A stretch of 64,000 nt of DNA from Pseudomonas sp. ICMP22404 (GCF_006227205.1 NZ_VCNG01000002.1:491856-555855), one strand, 5' to 3'. Shown: positions 43,434 to 52,922, counted from the first letter of the stretch. Translations and numbers: made by a program. Notes: generated from the letters alone by a model not told the origin.

Positions 43434-44726
43434 TTATTCCTCGTCCTTGATGGATTTGATGACCGGCGAATTGGCGAATTTGAACAGGTAGGAGAAATCG
43501 GACTTGTAGGGGCTCTTGACCGGCGTCGCCATGGAGTGGCAGTTCATGCAACTGCTGTTGGGCTGGATGTAGCTTTCCATGGTCACGTTGGCCGAAAGCG
43601 ACGGGGTCGGCTGGCCCAGGGGGTTACTGGGGTTGTCCGGCATCAACGGGCGTTGGGTGGTGATGAGTTGGTAGTACTTCAACACGCTTTTCTGCAGGTC
43701 GGGATTGCTGCGGTAGTCAGCGTTCACCTTGTCGGTGACCTCGGCAATCGGCGTGACCCGGTTCAATGGGTTGGGGGTCTGGAACGTGGTCCCGGACTTG
43801 GGCACGCAGACCAGGTGTGCGCCTTGGGTCTGCCAGTCACAGGGCGACTGGTTGAGGCTGGCGGCGGGTGCGTTGGCGTTGAAGTAGGAATAGGCCATGC
43901 CCGATGCCGGTTGGTCGACCCACTGACCGTGCACCAGCGTCTTGGGCGGTACGTTGTCGATCTGCTCGAAGGTCGACCAGATCCACTGCGGATAGCCGTT
44001 TACCTTGGTGATGATGTGCAGGCCCACCAGGCCCAGGTAGGCCTCGGTGACGCCGGTGCGTTGGCCCTGGTCATCGAACGTGGCGACGCGGGCGAGCTGG
44101 GTCAGGTAGCGGCTGGCATTGTCGCTGGTGGTCAGGATGCGCCAGCTCGACTTGATCTCGATGACGCCGTTGGGAAAGCTGATGTTATTGGCCTTGGAGA
44201 CGACATCGGCGTTGTAGTACTGGTTGTTGACGATGTAGTCGTAGGAGTTCTCGTTGGCCGAAATATCGTAGTAGGTCGGGTTGCCGGCCTGGTCGATCAG
44301 CCAACCGCCGACGGCCTGGTCGACGGCGTTCACCTGGGTGCTGTTTTTCAATGCCGCAATGTTGATGATGCCCAGGCTCTTGGCTTTCTGCGGGGTATTC
44401 CAGGGGCCCGGATTCGCCCCCTGCGGCAGGAAGATTTCTTCCACGGTCTTGTAGGTTTGCCAGACGGTGTAGCCGGCGTCGCCTGGCTGTTTGCTGCAGT
44501 CGGGATCACCGCGCTGCCCGTTCTGGGCGGGCCAGTTCATGGCGATGAACATCTGCCAGCTGTACTGATCGAACAGGTCCTGGCTGGCGTTGGCGGCGGG
44601 CGCCGTGGTGGGGGGCTGACAGTTCAGGGTGCTGGCCTGTGTCGGTGTGCTCTGGTCGCGGGTCTGGTTCAAAGCCAGGGCCGGCAGACTGGCGATCCCC
44701 AGCAATATCAGGATGAACGTTTTCAT
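43434..44726 (-). CDS. Exported CxxCH haem protein of unknown function (paralogue A)
   Basis: A 430-residue protein with a signal peptide (about 1-18, MKTFILILLGIASLPALA). A single c-type haem motif CMNCH lies at 393-397, near the end, followed by a short tail (SDFSYLFKFA). The N-terminal part contains SWQMFIAMNWPAQNGQRGDP and the middle SYDYIVNNQYYNADV and GLHIITKVNGYPQWIWSTFE. It is homologous to the 379-residue protein at 48221-49360. It starts 117 bases after the Cys-rich gene and ends 3 before the MSILN gene, so it probably forms a functional pair with it. A periplasmic oxidase or electron-transfer role is likely. Confidence 0.78.
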   Translation of the reverse strand: MKTFILILLGIASLPALALNQTRDQSTPTQASTLNCQPPTTAPAANASQDLFDQYSWQMFIAMNWPAQNGQRGDPDCSKQPGDAGYTVWQTYKTVEEIFLPQGANPGPWNTPQKAKSLGIINIAALKNSTQVNAVDQAVGGWLIDQAGNPTYYDISANENSYDYIVNNQYYNADVVSKANNISFPNGVIEIKSSWRILTTSDNASRYLTQLARVATFDDQGQRTGVTEAYLGLVGLHIITKVNGYPQWIWSTFEQIDNVPPKTLVHGQWVDQPASGMAYSYFNANAPAASLNQSPCDWQTQGAHLVCVPKSGTTFQTPNPLNRVTPIAEVTDKVNADYRSNPDLQKSVLKYYQLITTQRPLMPDNPSNPLGQPTPSLSANVTMESYIQPNSSCMNCHSMATPVKSPYKSDFSYLFKFANSPVIKSIKDEE

Positions 44727-44843
44727 GGCAATCCTTCGTCTTGAGTCGATTCACTGGCGGCGAGGAAGCTTGTTGTGGCAAGGGAGCAAGCGCCCTCGCC
44801 ACAGTCTCCTTGCCGCATACCCCTTGCATATCCTTGTGAGTTT

Positions 44844-45764
44844 TCAGGGCCTGCGCTGCATCAGCTTGTTCCACTGCGCCTTCTGGCCGTTGCCCTGCGA
44901 AGCCGGAGGCTCGAACAACTGGCAGGGCGGTGGGTTCGACGGACACATCGCGGCCACCTGTGCCCAGGTCTGGGCCGGGTCGGGCTTGGCGATGCGGAAG
45001 TTGGTGTAGTTCTGGCTGACGATGGGCGCATTGGCGACGCTGGCGTCACCGGAGAAATAGAACGACTGCGGCGGCCGGTAGGGCGGATGCCCCGACATCT
45101 GCTTGTAAAAGGCGTAGCCGAACAGGATCGGCCCCTGCGGTGAGTCGAGGTCCAGGGCATAGGCCTGCACGCTGCCATTGAGGTTCTGGCTGCGCGCGGC
45201 GCTGTAGGGCAGGTGCTGGATGAAATCCTGCCGCGGCGGATGGTTCATCGGCGAGAACATGCAGCACGCCGGCATGTCCTTGGGGCGATCCTGCGGATAG
45301 GTCAGGAAGTACGCCTTGTTGCCCAGGGACACGAAGGAGCAGGTGTAGTTGTTGTTCTTGATCGGGAAGATCGGCAGGCAGTATTTCTCGTAGTGTTCCA
45401 TCATCGCGCCGAAACCGTCGCCATCCGGCGGGATGTAGGTGGTGTCGTAGTAGCTGGTGCCCCGGGAGACGGTGTAGTCCGCCGGAACGAGGGTGGTGGG
45501 TGGGTTGCTGTAGGGCGGCGGGTTCTTCTCGTAGTTGTGCATCACCCGATACATGGTCCAGTCGCTGATCCAGAACGCCGGGAAAAACGGATCGGAAGGG
45601 TCGCCCGGTGCGCGTTTGGCGATGCAGTTGCCGTTCTGTTCGTTGCAGCCTTCGGTGTTATGCACCCCCATGGTGAAGTACACCGCGCCGCTGTCCTGGG
45701 CAAAAAGCCCCGGACTGAACAACAGGATCAGTAGCAACAGTCGGCTCAAAATGCTGGCTTTCAT
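44844..45764 (-). CDS. Exported Cys-rich protein of unknown function
   Basis: A 306-residue protein with a signal peptide (about 1-22, MKASILSRLLLLILLFSPGL, cut before QDSG). The mature part has eight Cys residues, including EGCNEQNGNC and ACCMF, and is rich in Pro, Tyr and Asn, so a compact disulfide-bonded periplasmic or extracellular fold is likely. It resembles no family I know. It lies between the two MSILN/haem pairs and is the only gene of the distal module without a copy. The start has ACAGGAGTGTCGAT. Confidence 0.7.
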   Translation of the reverse strand: MKASILSRLLLLILLFSPGLFAQDSGAVYFTMGVHNTEGCNEQNGNCIAKRAPGDPSDPFFPAFWISDWTMYRVMHNYEKNPPPYSNPPTTLVPADYTVSRGTSYYDTTYIPPDGDGFGAMMEHYEKYCLPIFPIKNNNYTCSFVSLGNKAYFLTYPQDRPKDMPACCMFSPMNHPPRQDFIQHLPYSAARSQNLNGSVQAYALDLDSPQGPILFGYAFYKQMSGHPPYRPPQSFYFSGDASVANAPIVSQNYTNFRIAKPDPAQTWAQVAAMCPSNPPPCQLFEPPASQGNGQKAQWNKLMQRRP

Positions 45765-45826
45765 ATCGACACTCCTGTGAAGTGCCGGGCGGCGGGCACG
45801 CCACCCGGTGTTCCTGGATGAAATTG

Positions 45827-48208
45827 TCAAAGGCCGTTGTAGTCACTCATGCTGAGAGTCTTGGGCGGAAAGTTGAGCTTCACCAGGCGCTTGGCCCACA
45901 GCTCCAGTACGGCGCGGCGGCTTTGTGACAGGTCGCGGGTGATGGGCATCGCCAGGGTGCTCTCATCCTGGTTCTCCTTGCTGATCAATATGATCAACTG
46001 ATCGACGGCGCCCTCTACGCGCGTGCGGGAATCGAGCGGCATGTACTTGTTCATGATGGGGTACAGGTAATAGAAGGTTTGCAGGACCTTTGGAAAGATG
46101 AACGTGTTCCATATCTTTTCCGGGGCGTCCGTGGAGGTACACATGCCATTCCAGGCGCTGATGAAGTCCTCTTGCAACTTCATGTCCACGGGCAGGACCC
46201 GTATCGGCGCAAGGAAGTCGACGAAGGTCTGGGTGATCGGGAAGCTGAAGGGAATGACCGGATTTTTGCCGTTCTCCTGCACGAAGAAGCGCAGGGTGGG
46301 GAAGCCCGGCGCCACTGCCCGGTAGCCTATCTGGGCGATGCCTTGGGCGTTGGTGGTGATGACGGCGTAGGAGTAACTGATGCTGCTGGCCTTTTTGTCC
46401 TGCAGTGTACCGGTGCCAGTGCGACCCTTATCGAGAACCAGGCAGGGGCGCAGGTCGACGGCGACCGGTGTGCCGGAATGTTTGAGGAAGTCTTGATACA
46501 AGACCGGGCAGCCCACGGGGTCGGACACGTCTTGCAGATCGGTCAGCCGACGACCGCTGCCGGTGCTGCGATAGAGGTCGACCGTAGCCGCATCGGTGAA
46601 CTGCGGCAGATTGGCCGTGTTCTTGCTGCGGTCCGTCGGGTTGTCGTAGAACAGGGTGAAGTCGGCTGCGTTGCTGAATGCCAGGTAATAGTTGCTGCTG
46701 GTGACCATGAAGGGATTGCCATACTCCGCTACATACAACGTGGTATTGGCGGCTGGCTGACCATTTTTCTGCACCATGATGCTCATTATCTTGCGCTCAC
46801 CGACGTCGATGAAGCTGCCGCTCTCGATCACTTCGGCAGTCCACTGTTGCTGATGGGCGGCCATTATCGAAGGGGTTGGGGCCGCGTTGCGCTGTTGCAG
46901 GAGTAGGGGGCCGGATTGCAGTACTCCCTTGGCATTGGAGCTGAGGACGAGGTCGAGGATGCCCGAACGTTTTTCGAAGGCCGATTGCTGGTATTGCTCG
47001 AAACCGAAGCCGGCCGCTGCGGTGAATCGCCCTTGCTGGCGGACGCCCAGCAGGTAGCTGCCGGAGTTGAATTTCTCTGGAACGAGGATGTCGGCGTCGG
47101 GGTTCACCGGATAGCATGGAAACGTGTTGCTCAGGTCCAGTGACAGGACGTTGCCGGTGAGCTGCGCCGAGATCACCCCCAGGCTCGCACTTTGATCATC
47201 CTGTCCCGGTTGAGTCATCGTCACTGGCTGGTTGGGCACCAGGCGCAGCCCGGCGGGGGCGGTGGGGTATTCGTTGGCGAACCACAGGCCCAGCACCGCC
47301 GAGGTGCGGCTGTAGGCGGGGTTGAAGAAAATCTGGTTGACGTTGTCCAAGCCCTTCTTGTACAGCTCGCGCACATGCGCCATGACTTCCGGGTTGTTGG
47401 AACGGGTGTTGAGGCGCTGCGGGTAATCGTTGAATATCCCGTTCTTGTCGTAGCAGGTCAGGTAGGCGGAAAACCGGAACATCAGGCCCTGCGCCCCTTG
47501 CTGCTTCATCTGCTGTTGGAGGTTGTTCAGCAGGAATGAGTTGCCGATCAGCCATTCCAGATTCTCCTTGGGGAAGCAGGTCTGCCAGGTGGTGCTGACA
47601 TTCACCAGCCCACCCAGGGCGCCCCAACTGAAGTTCAGGAAGCGGTCCATCATCCGGTACTTGCGGTTCAGCGTCAGGCCGCAGGACCCGTCCCCCAGCA
47701 CCAGTTTGTCGAAATACAACGCCGTGAACGTGTTCTGCCATGGACTGATGTCCACGAAGCGCGCCGGAGTCGGGGCAGAGCTGCCCAGGGGGCTGCCGAG
47801 CAGTTGGTATGGCTTGCCGACCAGCGAATCATGGTCGATGTAGGTATTGGCCTGCAATTCGCCGCCGATGACGGTCGAGGTGGTTTTCCCGTAGTTCACT
47901 AGGCCGCAACCGTTGTCGCCGAACAGATCCCATTCGGCGGGCATGTAGGGGTCATGCTTTGGATTGATATTGCCGGGCACCTGCTGCACATAGGTCGGCA
48001 TGTTAGCCATGTGCTGCGTCGAGAGGGTCCATGGCATCAGTGTGTCGGGGGCGTTGTTGTTGTCGATGCCGAAGTGCTGCATGAACGGCCAGTTGATGTC
48101 CATGTTTACTGCGTCATACAGCGGGAACATATCGTTGTTGTTGGCCGTCGGCGGATTCCAGAACATCTCGCCGTTGAGGTAGATGCGGGGGAAATTCAAT
48201 ACGCTCAT
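45827..48208 (-). CDS. 'MS(I/V)LN' family protein of unknown function (paralogue 2)
   Basis: A 793-residue protein with no signal peptide or clear membrane segment. Its start MSVLNFPRIYLNGEMFW parallels MSILNGPRLNFWGG of the shorter paralogue, and its end QTFYYLYPIMNKYMPLDSR / MPITRDLSQSRRAVLELWAK parallels the other's RFHYLAFPAMSRYIPL / MPVVRSMSPCQRALLRAY. It carries about 190 more residues internally. It follows its haem partner after 12 bases (AAGGAGAGCACG as ribosome site). The function is unknown; conservation at both ends suggests interaction surfaces shared by both paralogues. Confidence 0.75.
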   Translation of the reverse strand: MSVLNFPRIYLNGEMFWNPPTANNNDMFPLYDAVNMDINWPFMQHFGIDNNNAPDTLMPWTLSTQHMANMPTYVQQVPGNINPKHDPYMPAEWDLFGDNGCGLVNYGKTTSTVIGGELQANTYIDHDSLVGKPYQLLGSPLGSSAPTPARFVDISPWQNTFTALYFDKLVLGDGSCGLTLNRKYRMMDRFLNFSWGALGGLVNVSTTWQTCFPKENLEWLIGNSFLLNNLQQQMKQQGAQGLMFRFSAYLTCYDKNGIFNDYPQRLNTRSNNPEVMAHVRELYKKGLDNVNQIFFNPAYSRTSAVLGLWFANEYPTAPAGLRLVPNQPVTMTQPGQDDQSASLGVISAQLTGNVLSLDLSNTFPCYPVNPDADILVPEKFNSGSYLLGVRQQGRFTAAAGFGFEQYQQSAFEKRSGILDLVLSSNAKGVLQSGPLLLQQRNAAPTPSIMAAHQQQWTAEVIESGSFIDVGERKIMSIMVQKNGQPAANTTLYVAEYGNPFMVTSSNYYLAFSNAADFTLFYDNPTDRSKNTANLPQFTDAATVDLYRSTGSGRRLTDLQDVSDPVGCPVLYQDFLKHSGTPVAVDLRPCLVLDKGRTGTGTLQDKKASSISYSYAVITTNAQGIAQIGYRAVAPGFPTLRFFVQENGKNPVIPFSFPITQTFVDFLAPIRVLPVDMKLQEDFISAWNGMCTSTDAPEKIWNTFIFPKVLQTFYYLYPIMNKYMPLDSRTRVEGAVDQLIILISKENQDESTLAMPITRDLSQSRRAVLELWAKRLVKLNFPPKTLSMSDYNGL

Positions 48209-48220
48209 GTCGTGCTCTCC

Positions 48221-49360
48221 TTAGCGTTTCCACTGGGCGCGTTTCAGCGACCAGACAAAATCCAGCTTGTTGTAGCCGTTGAAGGCTTTGTCCGGCAGCG
48301 GTGCAGTGGGGTAGGTGAGGCCCCCTGAGCTCGGGATGGCGAAATTGAAGTAGCCGTCGTTCTTCGAGTAGGCGGCGGTGCTGTGGCAGGCCAGGCAGGA
48401 CGATGAGTCCTGGAATGCCGATTCCAGCTGCGAGTTCGCCAGGACCTGGGTAATCGGTTGGAATTCCACGCCGATCAGCTCGTACTTCGACAGCGGCGGG
48501 TTACTGGCCTGGAACCGGGCATTGACCGGTATGGCATCCGGTGTCGGCCCGGTGTGGTTTGTCATCGGCTTGGGTGGCTTGCCCTTGGTCACGGTGTACT
48601 TGTGGTTATTGATGTTTTCGAAGGTGGTCCAGACCCAGTTGGCGTCCAGCTTGTTGACGACATGCAAACCACTCAACGCCGCATAACCGACCTGATAACT
48701 GGAGCCCACGGCGTAGTAGGCCTGGGCCACGTAGTAGCCATCTTTTTCCAGCTGCGTCTTGTAGTTCGTGTCCGTGCCGATCCACAGCCAGGAGGCTTTC
48801 AACTCCCAGGCCGTGGCCGGAAAGTTCAGGTTGCTCGTCAGGGCCGCTTGACCATCCACGTTGTAGACGTTGTTTTTGACGATGTAGTCGTAGGTGTCCT
48901 GGCCCATCAGCAGTTGAAAGCGCACGACGTGACCTTTTTGTGCCTCGGGCACGGCTTTACCGCCCATTTCCAGGCTCAGGCCGTCGACCTGTTGGACGGC
49001 GTTGAGGTTATGAAACAGACGACTCGAATTCAGCCCCAGAGCTCGGGCTTGCCTGATCACCTCATCCGGTAGTTTCATACGGCTGTCATATGAACCGGGG
49101 TTCGCGCCATTGGCCAGATAGACCTGATCGGAAGGTTTGAACAACTCCCACTGACGGTTGTAGCCGTTGGCGTCGGCCCGGTTCAAACAGACGAACCAGT
49201 TCCAGGCCATGGTTTCGGGACTGGTGTTGAACGCGGATCGGGTCTGGTCGACGTTCGTTCCGAACTGCAGGAATTTGTCGCAGTTGAAGGGGCCGGTGTT
49301 CTCGGCCTGGGCCAATCCGGCCAGGGCACTCAGAACTGTGATGGTAATGGCTCGCCGCAT
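48221..49360 (-). CDS. Exported CxxCH haem protein of unknown function (paralogue B)
   Basis: A 379-residue protein with a signal peptide (about 1-19, ending LAQA). A single haem motif CLACH is at 322-326 and the tail ends FVWSLKRAQWKR. It shares with paralogue A the N-terminal MAWNWFVCLNRADANGYNR, TYDYIVKNNVYNVDG, LNFPATAWELKASWLWIG and GLHVVNKLDANWVWTTFENI. AAGGAG lies 6 bases before the ATG. The start overlaps the end of eboF by 31 bases, so this module is translationally tied to the Ebo genes. Confidence 0.78.
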   Translation of the reverse strand: MRRAITITVLSALAGLAQAENTGPFNCDKFLQFGTNVDQTRSAFNTSPETMAWNWFVCLNRADANGYNRQWELFKPSDQVYLANGANPGSYDSRMKLPDEVIRQARALGLNSSRLFHNLNAVQQVDGLSLEMGGKAVPEAQKGHVVRFQLLMGQDTYDYIVKNNVYNVDGQAALTSNLNFPATAWELKASWLWIGTDTNYKTQLEKDGYYVAQAYYAVGSSYQVGYAALSGLHVVNKLDANWVWTTFENINNHKYTVTKGKPPKPMTNHTGPTPDAIPVNARFQASNPPLSKYELIGVEFQPITQVLANSQLESAFQDSSSCLACHSTAAYSKNDGYFNFAIPSSGGLTYPTAPLPDKAFNGYNKLDFVWSLKRAQWKR

Positions 49361-50790
49361 GGAAGCTCCTTGGCATTGGCCGTGTCGGTGTGAGGGCGCC
49401 CCAGGAAGTGTTCCAGGAGCAGTTGTTTCACCGCCGTGGCCGCAAGTTGCTGGGGCAATGGCAGATCACAATTGGTGATGAGCAGCGGGCCGGTCAGCTC
49501 GCTGTCGGGCAGGCGTCCATGGCTGCCGCGAACCAGTCCGGTGTCCAGTGGAATCAGGTCCATGTAGTAGCGAAAACCGAGCTTCTTCTGCAGCAGGCGC
49601 CGCGCCACTTTCAGTTTTGGGAAACGAATGGCCGGGTCGATGAACAGCTCCAGCGGGTCATAGCCCGGCTTGCGGTGGATGTCCACGGTGCGAGCAAAGT
49701 CAGGGGCCTTGCGGTCGTCGAACCAGTAGTAATAATCGAACCAATGCCCCGGCTCGGCCACGACCACCAGCTCACCGCTGCGCGGATGGTCCAGGTGCCA
49801 GATCCGTTGTTCGGCTTTATCCAGCACCTGCTCGATGCCGGGTTGGCGCAGCAGCAGCGCCTTGATCCGAGGAATGTCCTGCGCCTGTTTCACATAGACA
49901 TGGGCGATCTGATGATCGGCGACGGCGAACGCGGCACTGGCGCCTGGGTCGAGCAGTTCCCAGCTCAGGGACTGACGCACTTGCAGCAAACCTTCCGAGC
50001 GCAACAGTCGGTTGATGGACACCGATTGGCGGACGGCCTCGATGCCGTATTCGGAGAGCAACATCACCGCTGCGCCTTGCGCCTGGGCAAAGTCCAGCAG
50101 GCGACCTACCTCACTGTCGATGGCACGCACTTCCCCGGCAATCGACGGATGATCAGGGCCCAGGCGTTGCAGGCTGTAGTCCAGGTGAGGCAGGTAGATC
50201 AACTGCAGGTCGGGACGGTTGATGGCGAATTCGGCGATGGCACAGTCGACGATCCAGCGGCTCGACGCGATGCCGGCGGCCGGTCCCCAGAAGGCTGGGA
50301 AGGGGAACTCGCCGATCTGCTGTTCGATACGTTCATGCAGCGTGGGCGGTGCCGAATACAGGCCGAACTGCTTGCGACCATCGGCGGGATAGTGCGGGCG
50401 TGGCGTGATGGCCGCGTCCACGTCTGCGTACATGTTGTACCACCAGAACAACTGGCTGCAGCGAAACCCCGAAAGCCGGCGCTTGAGCGTATGCCAGACC
50501 TTTTCACCCTGGATCAGGACGTTGGGCTGCAGCCAGAAACGTACTTCGGCCTGGTCGCGAAAATACCAGCCGTTGCCGACGATGCCGTGTTCAGAGGGTG
50601 TCAGCCCGGTGAGGATCGAGGCTTGCACCGACGAGGTGACGGCCGGGAACACCGGTTGCAGGGTCGCCATCTTGGCCGTCTTCAGCAGCGCATTGATGTG
50701 CGGCGTCGACGCGCCCAGCAGCGCCGGGGTCAGCCCCACCACGTTGATCAGCAGCAGCGGTTGGCGCGGGCGCTCAGCGGGCATTGGCAT
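49330..50790 (-). CDS. eboF: EboF-like alkaline phosphatase-superfamily protein
   Basis: A 486-residue protein of the type I phosphodiesterase/nucleotide pyrophosphatase fold. Motifs include LLLINVVGLTPALLG, the nucleophile region PVFPAVTSSVQASILTG (Thr/Ser) and SEHGIVGNGWYF, YLPHLDYSLQRLGPDH and MLLSEYGIEAV, holding the expected metal-binding His and Asp. The ATG at 50790 is used (50784 is possible); longer upstream frames are not gene sequence. It overlaps eboE's end by 17 bases. In the Ebo system it is thought to act in precursor processing or export; this part is inferred from literature memory. Confidence 0.82.
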   Translation of the reverse strand: MPMPAERPRQPLLLINVVGLTPALLGASTPHINALLKTAKMATLQPVFPAVTSSVQASILTGLTPSEHGIVGNGWYFRDQAEVRFWLQPNVLIQGEKVWHTLKRRLSGFRCSQLFWWYNMYADVDAAITPRPHYPADGRKQFGLYSAPPTLHERIEQQIGEFPFPAFWGPAAGIASSRWIVDCAIAEFAINRPDLQLIYLPHLDYSLQRLGPDHPSIAGEVRAIDSEVGRLLDFAQAQGAAVMLLSEYGIEAVRQSVSINRLLRSEGLLQVRQSLSWELLDPGASAAFAVADHQIAHVYVKQAQDIPRIKALLLRQPGIEQVLDKAEQRIWHLDHPRSGELVVVAEPGHWFDYYYWFDDRKAPDFARTVDIHRKPGYDPLELFIDPAIRFPKLKVARRLLQKKLGFRYYMDLIPLDTGLVRGSHGRLPDSELTGPLLITNCDLPLPQQLAATAVKQLLLEHFLGRPHTDTANAKELPCGEPLPSQF

Positions 50791-52003
50791 ACGCCTCCCG
50801 CGCTTGGGGTTGCAGCAGGTGCCGGTGGCGCAGTTGCTCTTCGACCCAGCGCAGTTCCCTGGCGATGCCCTGGAGTTGGGCATGGGCGGTGGTGGGACGC
50901 AGTTGCTCCGGCAGGACGCCCCAGCTGTAGGTTTCCACTTCCAGTACCGGACGAAAATCCTCGTGGCCGGCGAGGAAATCGAAAGTCTGCGCCAGGGCGA
51001 TCTGGCTGCCGCTGAGTTCGGGCAACAGCAAGTGGTCGCTGAACAGCGGAATGTGGAAATGAATCCGCAACTCGGGGTGGTGCCCGGGGGTGTTCGCGCA
51101 TTCGTCGAGGGCGGCGGGGAGGTCCGCCCAGGCCGCCAGGCGATCCTGCCCGTCACGGGCTTTCACCTGATGCAGGTAGGTGGCCTCGGCAAAATCGCCC
51201 AGGGTCTTGAGGACCTGCTCGCGGCGCTCGACATCCTGGGGCAGTTGGCAGATCAAGGCGTTGGACAGCTGGATCTTACCTACGGGCACCCGGGCCTGGC
51301 GCAGCTTATCCAGGGACTGATAACAGTCCTCGAAGACCACGGCCTGGTGGCACACGTCAAAACACAGCGCCAGATGATCATGGTGCGGATCGCTGGCTTG
51401 CAGGCGGTGGAAGAAGGCGATGGCCTGGTCGGTGTGTTCCAGCACACAGTCCGGTTCCATCTCCAGGCAGAACACGATCTTCTTGCCGGTCTCCTGATGC
51501 AGCCTGTGCAGTGAGGCGGTGAGTTGGCGCAACTGATGCTCGGCGCGCCGGTGCAAGATTGCATTCCAATGGGCGGCATAACCCAGTGGCACGGTGGAAA
51601 TCACCCCTTGGTGGCAGTCCACCGGTAAGGCTTCGGCAAGGATCCTCGCCAGGTTCAGGCTGTACACCAGCCGCTTCGGATCGGCCCAACTGGGCAGATA
51701 GACCTCGGCCTTCACCGCGCCCTGATGAAACTGGCCGTAGGGGAAACCATTGAGCGAGGTCAGGCGCAGCCCGCTGCATCGCAGCAGGTCGAGGAAGGCC
51801 GCGCGCGCCGAGGTTTGTTGCAGTTCGGCGGCGGCGAGGGCGCTGATCCACAGGCCGCTGTCCTGTTCGTCGAGCCTGCGCAACGTGCGCACACCCTTGA
51901 AATGCTGTTCGATGGAAGACCGCAGCCCGGCCAGGTCACGGGTCGGGTGCACGTTGCTGCAATAGCCGACCTGCCCGGCTTGCCAACCCGTGCCGGCGTT
52001 CAT
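50774..52003 (-). CDS. eboE: EboE-like TIM-barrel (sugar phosphate isomerase/epimerase) protein
   Basis: A 409-residue TIM-barrel protein. GYCSNVHPTRDL near the start, LTSLNGFPYGQFH, FCLEMEPDCVLEH, LCFDVCHQAVVFED and LRIHFHIPLF carry the metal-binding Glu, His and Asp residues of the xylose isomerase-like fold. These are the marks of EboE. The ATG at 52003 forms a 4-base overlap with eboB. It probably acts on a phosphorylated sugar or a related polar intermediate; the substrate is unknown. Confidence 0.85.
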   Translation of the reverse strand: MNAGTGWQAGQVGYCSNVHPTRDLAGLRSSIEQHFKGVRTLRRLDEQDSGLWISALAAAELQQTSARAAFLDLLRCSGLRLTSLNGFPYGQFHQGAVKAEVYLPSWADPKRLVYSLNLARILAEALPVDCHQGVISTVPLGYAAHWNAILHRRAEHQLRQLTASLHRLHQETGKKIVFCLEMEPDCVLEHTDQAIAFFHRLQASDPHHDHLALCFDVCHQAVVFEDCYQSLDKLRQARVPVGKIQLSNALICQLPQDVERREQVLKTLGDFAEATYLHQVKARDGQDRLAAWADLPAALDECANTPGHHPELRIHFHIPLFSDHLLLPELSGSQIALAQTFDFLAGHEDFRPVLEVETYSWGVLPEQLRPTTAHAQLQGIARELRWVEEQLRHRHLLQPQAREAYANAR

Positions 52004-52884
52004 TTGATCACCGGTTCCTGGCCGCGCAAGGCGGAATTTTCCTGCCACTGCCGCCGCTGGTCGATGGGCAACGGGGTGCTGACCAGGGTCTTGTCCAATT
52101 GGCCGCTCTGGGCAAAGAAGTCCACCGGGTTGTGGAACAGCACCTGCTCGACCTGCGCTTCACTGAAGCCGGCCGCCAACATGGCCTGGCCGGTTTTTGG
52201 CACCTTGAGTGGGTCGCTGATGCCCCAGTCGGCGGCGCTGTTGACCACCATTTTCTCGGTGCCGTATTCCTGCAACAGGGCGACCATGCGCTGTTCCGAC
52301 ATCTTGGTATTGGGGTAGATGGAATGGCCGCGCCAGCAGTCGGTATCCAGCACCAGGGGCAGGGTCAATTCGTTGAGGTGGTCGATGATCACCAAGTGCT
52401 CGGCAATCCCGACTTCACGAATGACCGCCAGGGTTCGCTTGGTGCCGCCGATCTTGTCGCGGTGCGGGGTGTGCACCAGTACCGGCAGATTGAACTGCTT
52501 GGCCAGTTCCAGTTGCGCGGCGAGGAAACGATCTTCTTCCGGGGTGATGTCGTCGTAGCCGATTTCACCGACCGCGACCACGCCGTCTTTCATCAGGTAG
52601 CGCGGCAGGATCTCCAGTACTTCGTTGGCGATCGACAGGTCGTTGGCTTCCTTGGGGTTGAGGCCGATGGTGCAGAAGTGGTGAATGCCGAACATGCTGG
52701 CGCGAAACCGCTCCCAGCCCAGCAGGGTGTCGAAGTAGTCGATGAAACTGCCGACACTGGTCCTGGCCTGGCCCTGCCAGAAGGCCGGCTCGATGACCCC
52801 GGTGATGCCGGCGGCCGCCATGTTCTGGTAATCATCGGTGGTGCGGCTGACCATATGAATATGCGGATCGAAGTACTTGGGCAT
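52000..52884 (-). CDS. eboB: EboB-like TatD-family metal-dependent hydrolase
   Basis: A 294-residue amidohydrolase-fold protein. Metal ligands are His8 and His10 (DPHIH), Glu107 (GEIGYDD), His138/His141 (HTPHRDK), His169 (IDHLN) and an Asp in NSAADWG. These fit TatD-like enzymes and EboB. It is cytoplasmic with no signal peptide. Gap to eboA is 38 bases. The ATG is preceded by GAGGACTCACC. It sits third from the 3' end of the six Ebo genes. Confidence 0.88.
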   Translation of the reverse strand: MPKYFDPHIHMVSRTTDDYQNMAAAGITGVIEPAFWQGQARTSVGSFIDYFDTLLGWERFRASMFGIHHFCTIGLNPKEANDLSIANEVLEILPRYLMKDGVVAVGEIGYDDITPEEDRFLAAQLELAKQFNLPVLVHTPHRDKIGGTKRTLAVIREVGIAEHLVIIDHLNELTLPLVLDTDCWRGHSIYPNTKMSEQRMVALLQEYGTEKMVVNSAADWGISDPLKVPKTGQAMLAAGFSEAQVEQVLFHNPVDFFAQSGQLDKTLVSTPLPIDQRRQWQENSALRGQEPVIK

Positions 52885-52922
52885 GGTGAGTCCTCATCAA
52901 GAAGGCAGGGAACCGTTGAGCA

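Noticed and set aside
42213..44744. 843-codon plus-strand open frame opposite the MSILN and CxxCH genes
   Set aside because: It spans two real minus-strand genes with signal peptide, haem motif and ribosome sites. Its translation is Val/Gly/Asp rich with no domain and crosses gene boundaries.
49330..51156. 608-codon version of EboF starting at 51156
   Set aside because: The first 122 codons overlap eboE in another frame and read as low-complexity sequence; the ATG at 50790 gives the normal EboF start.
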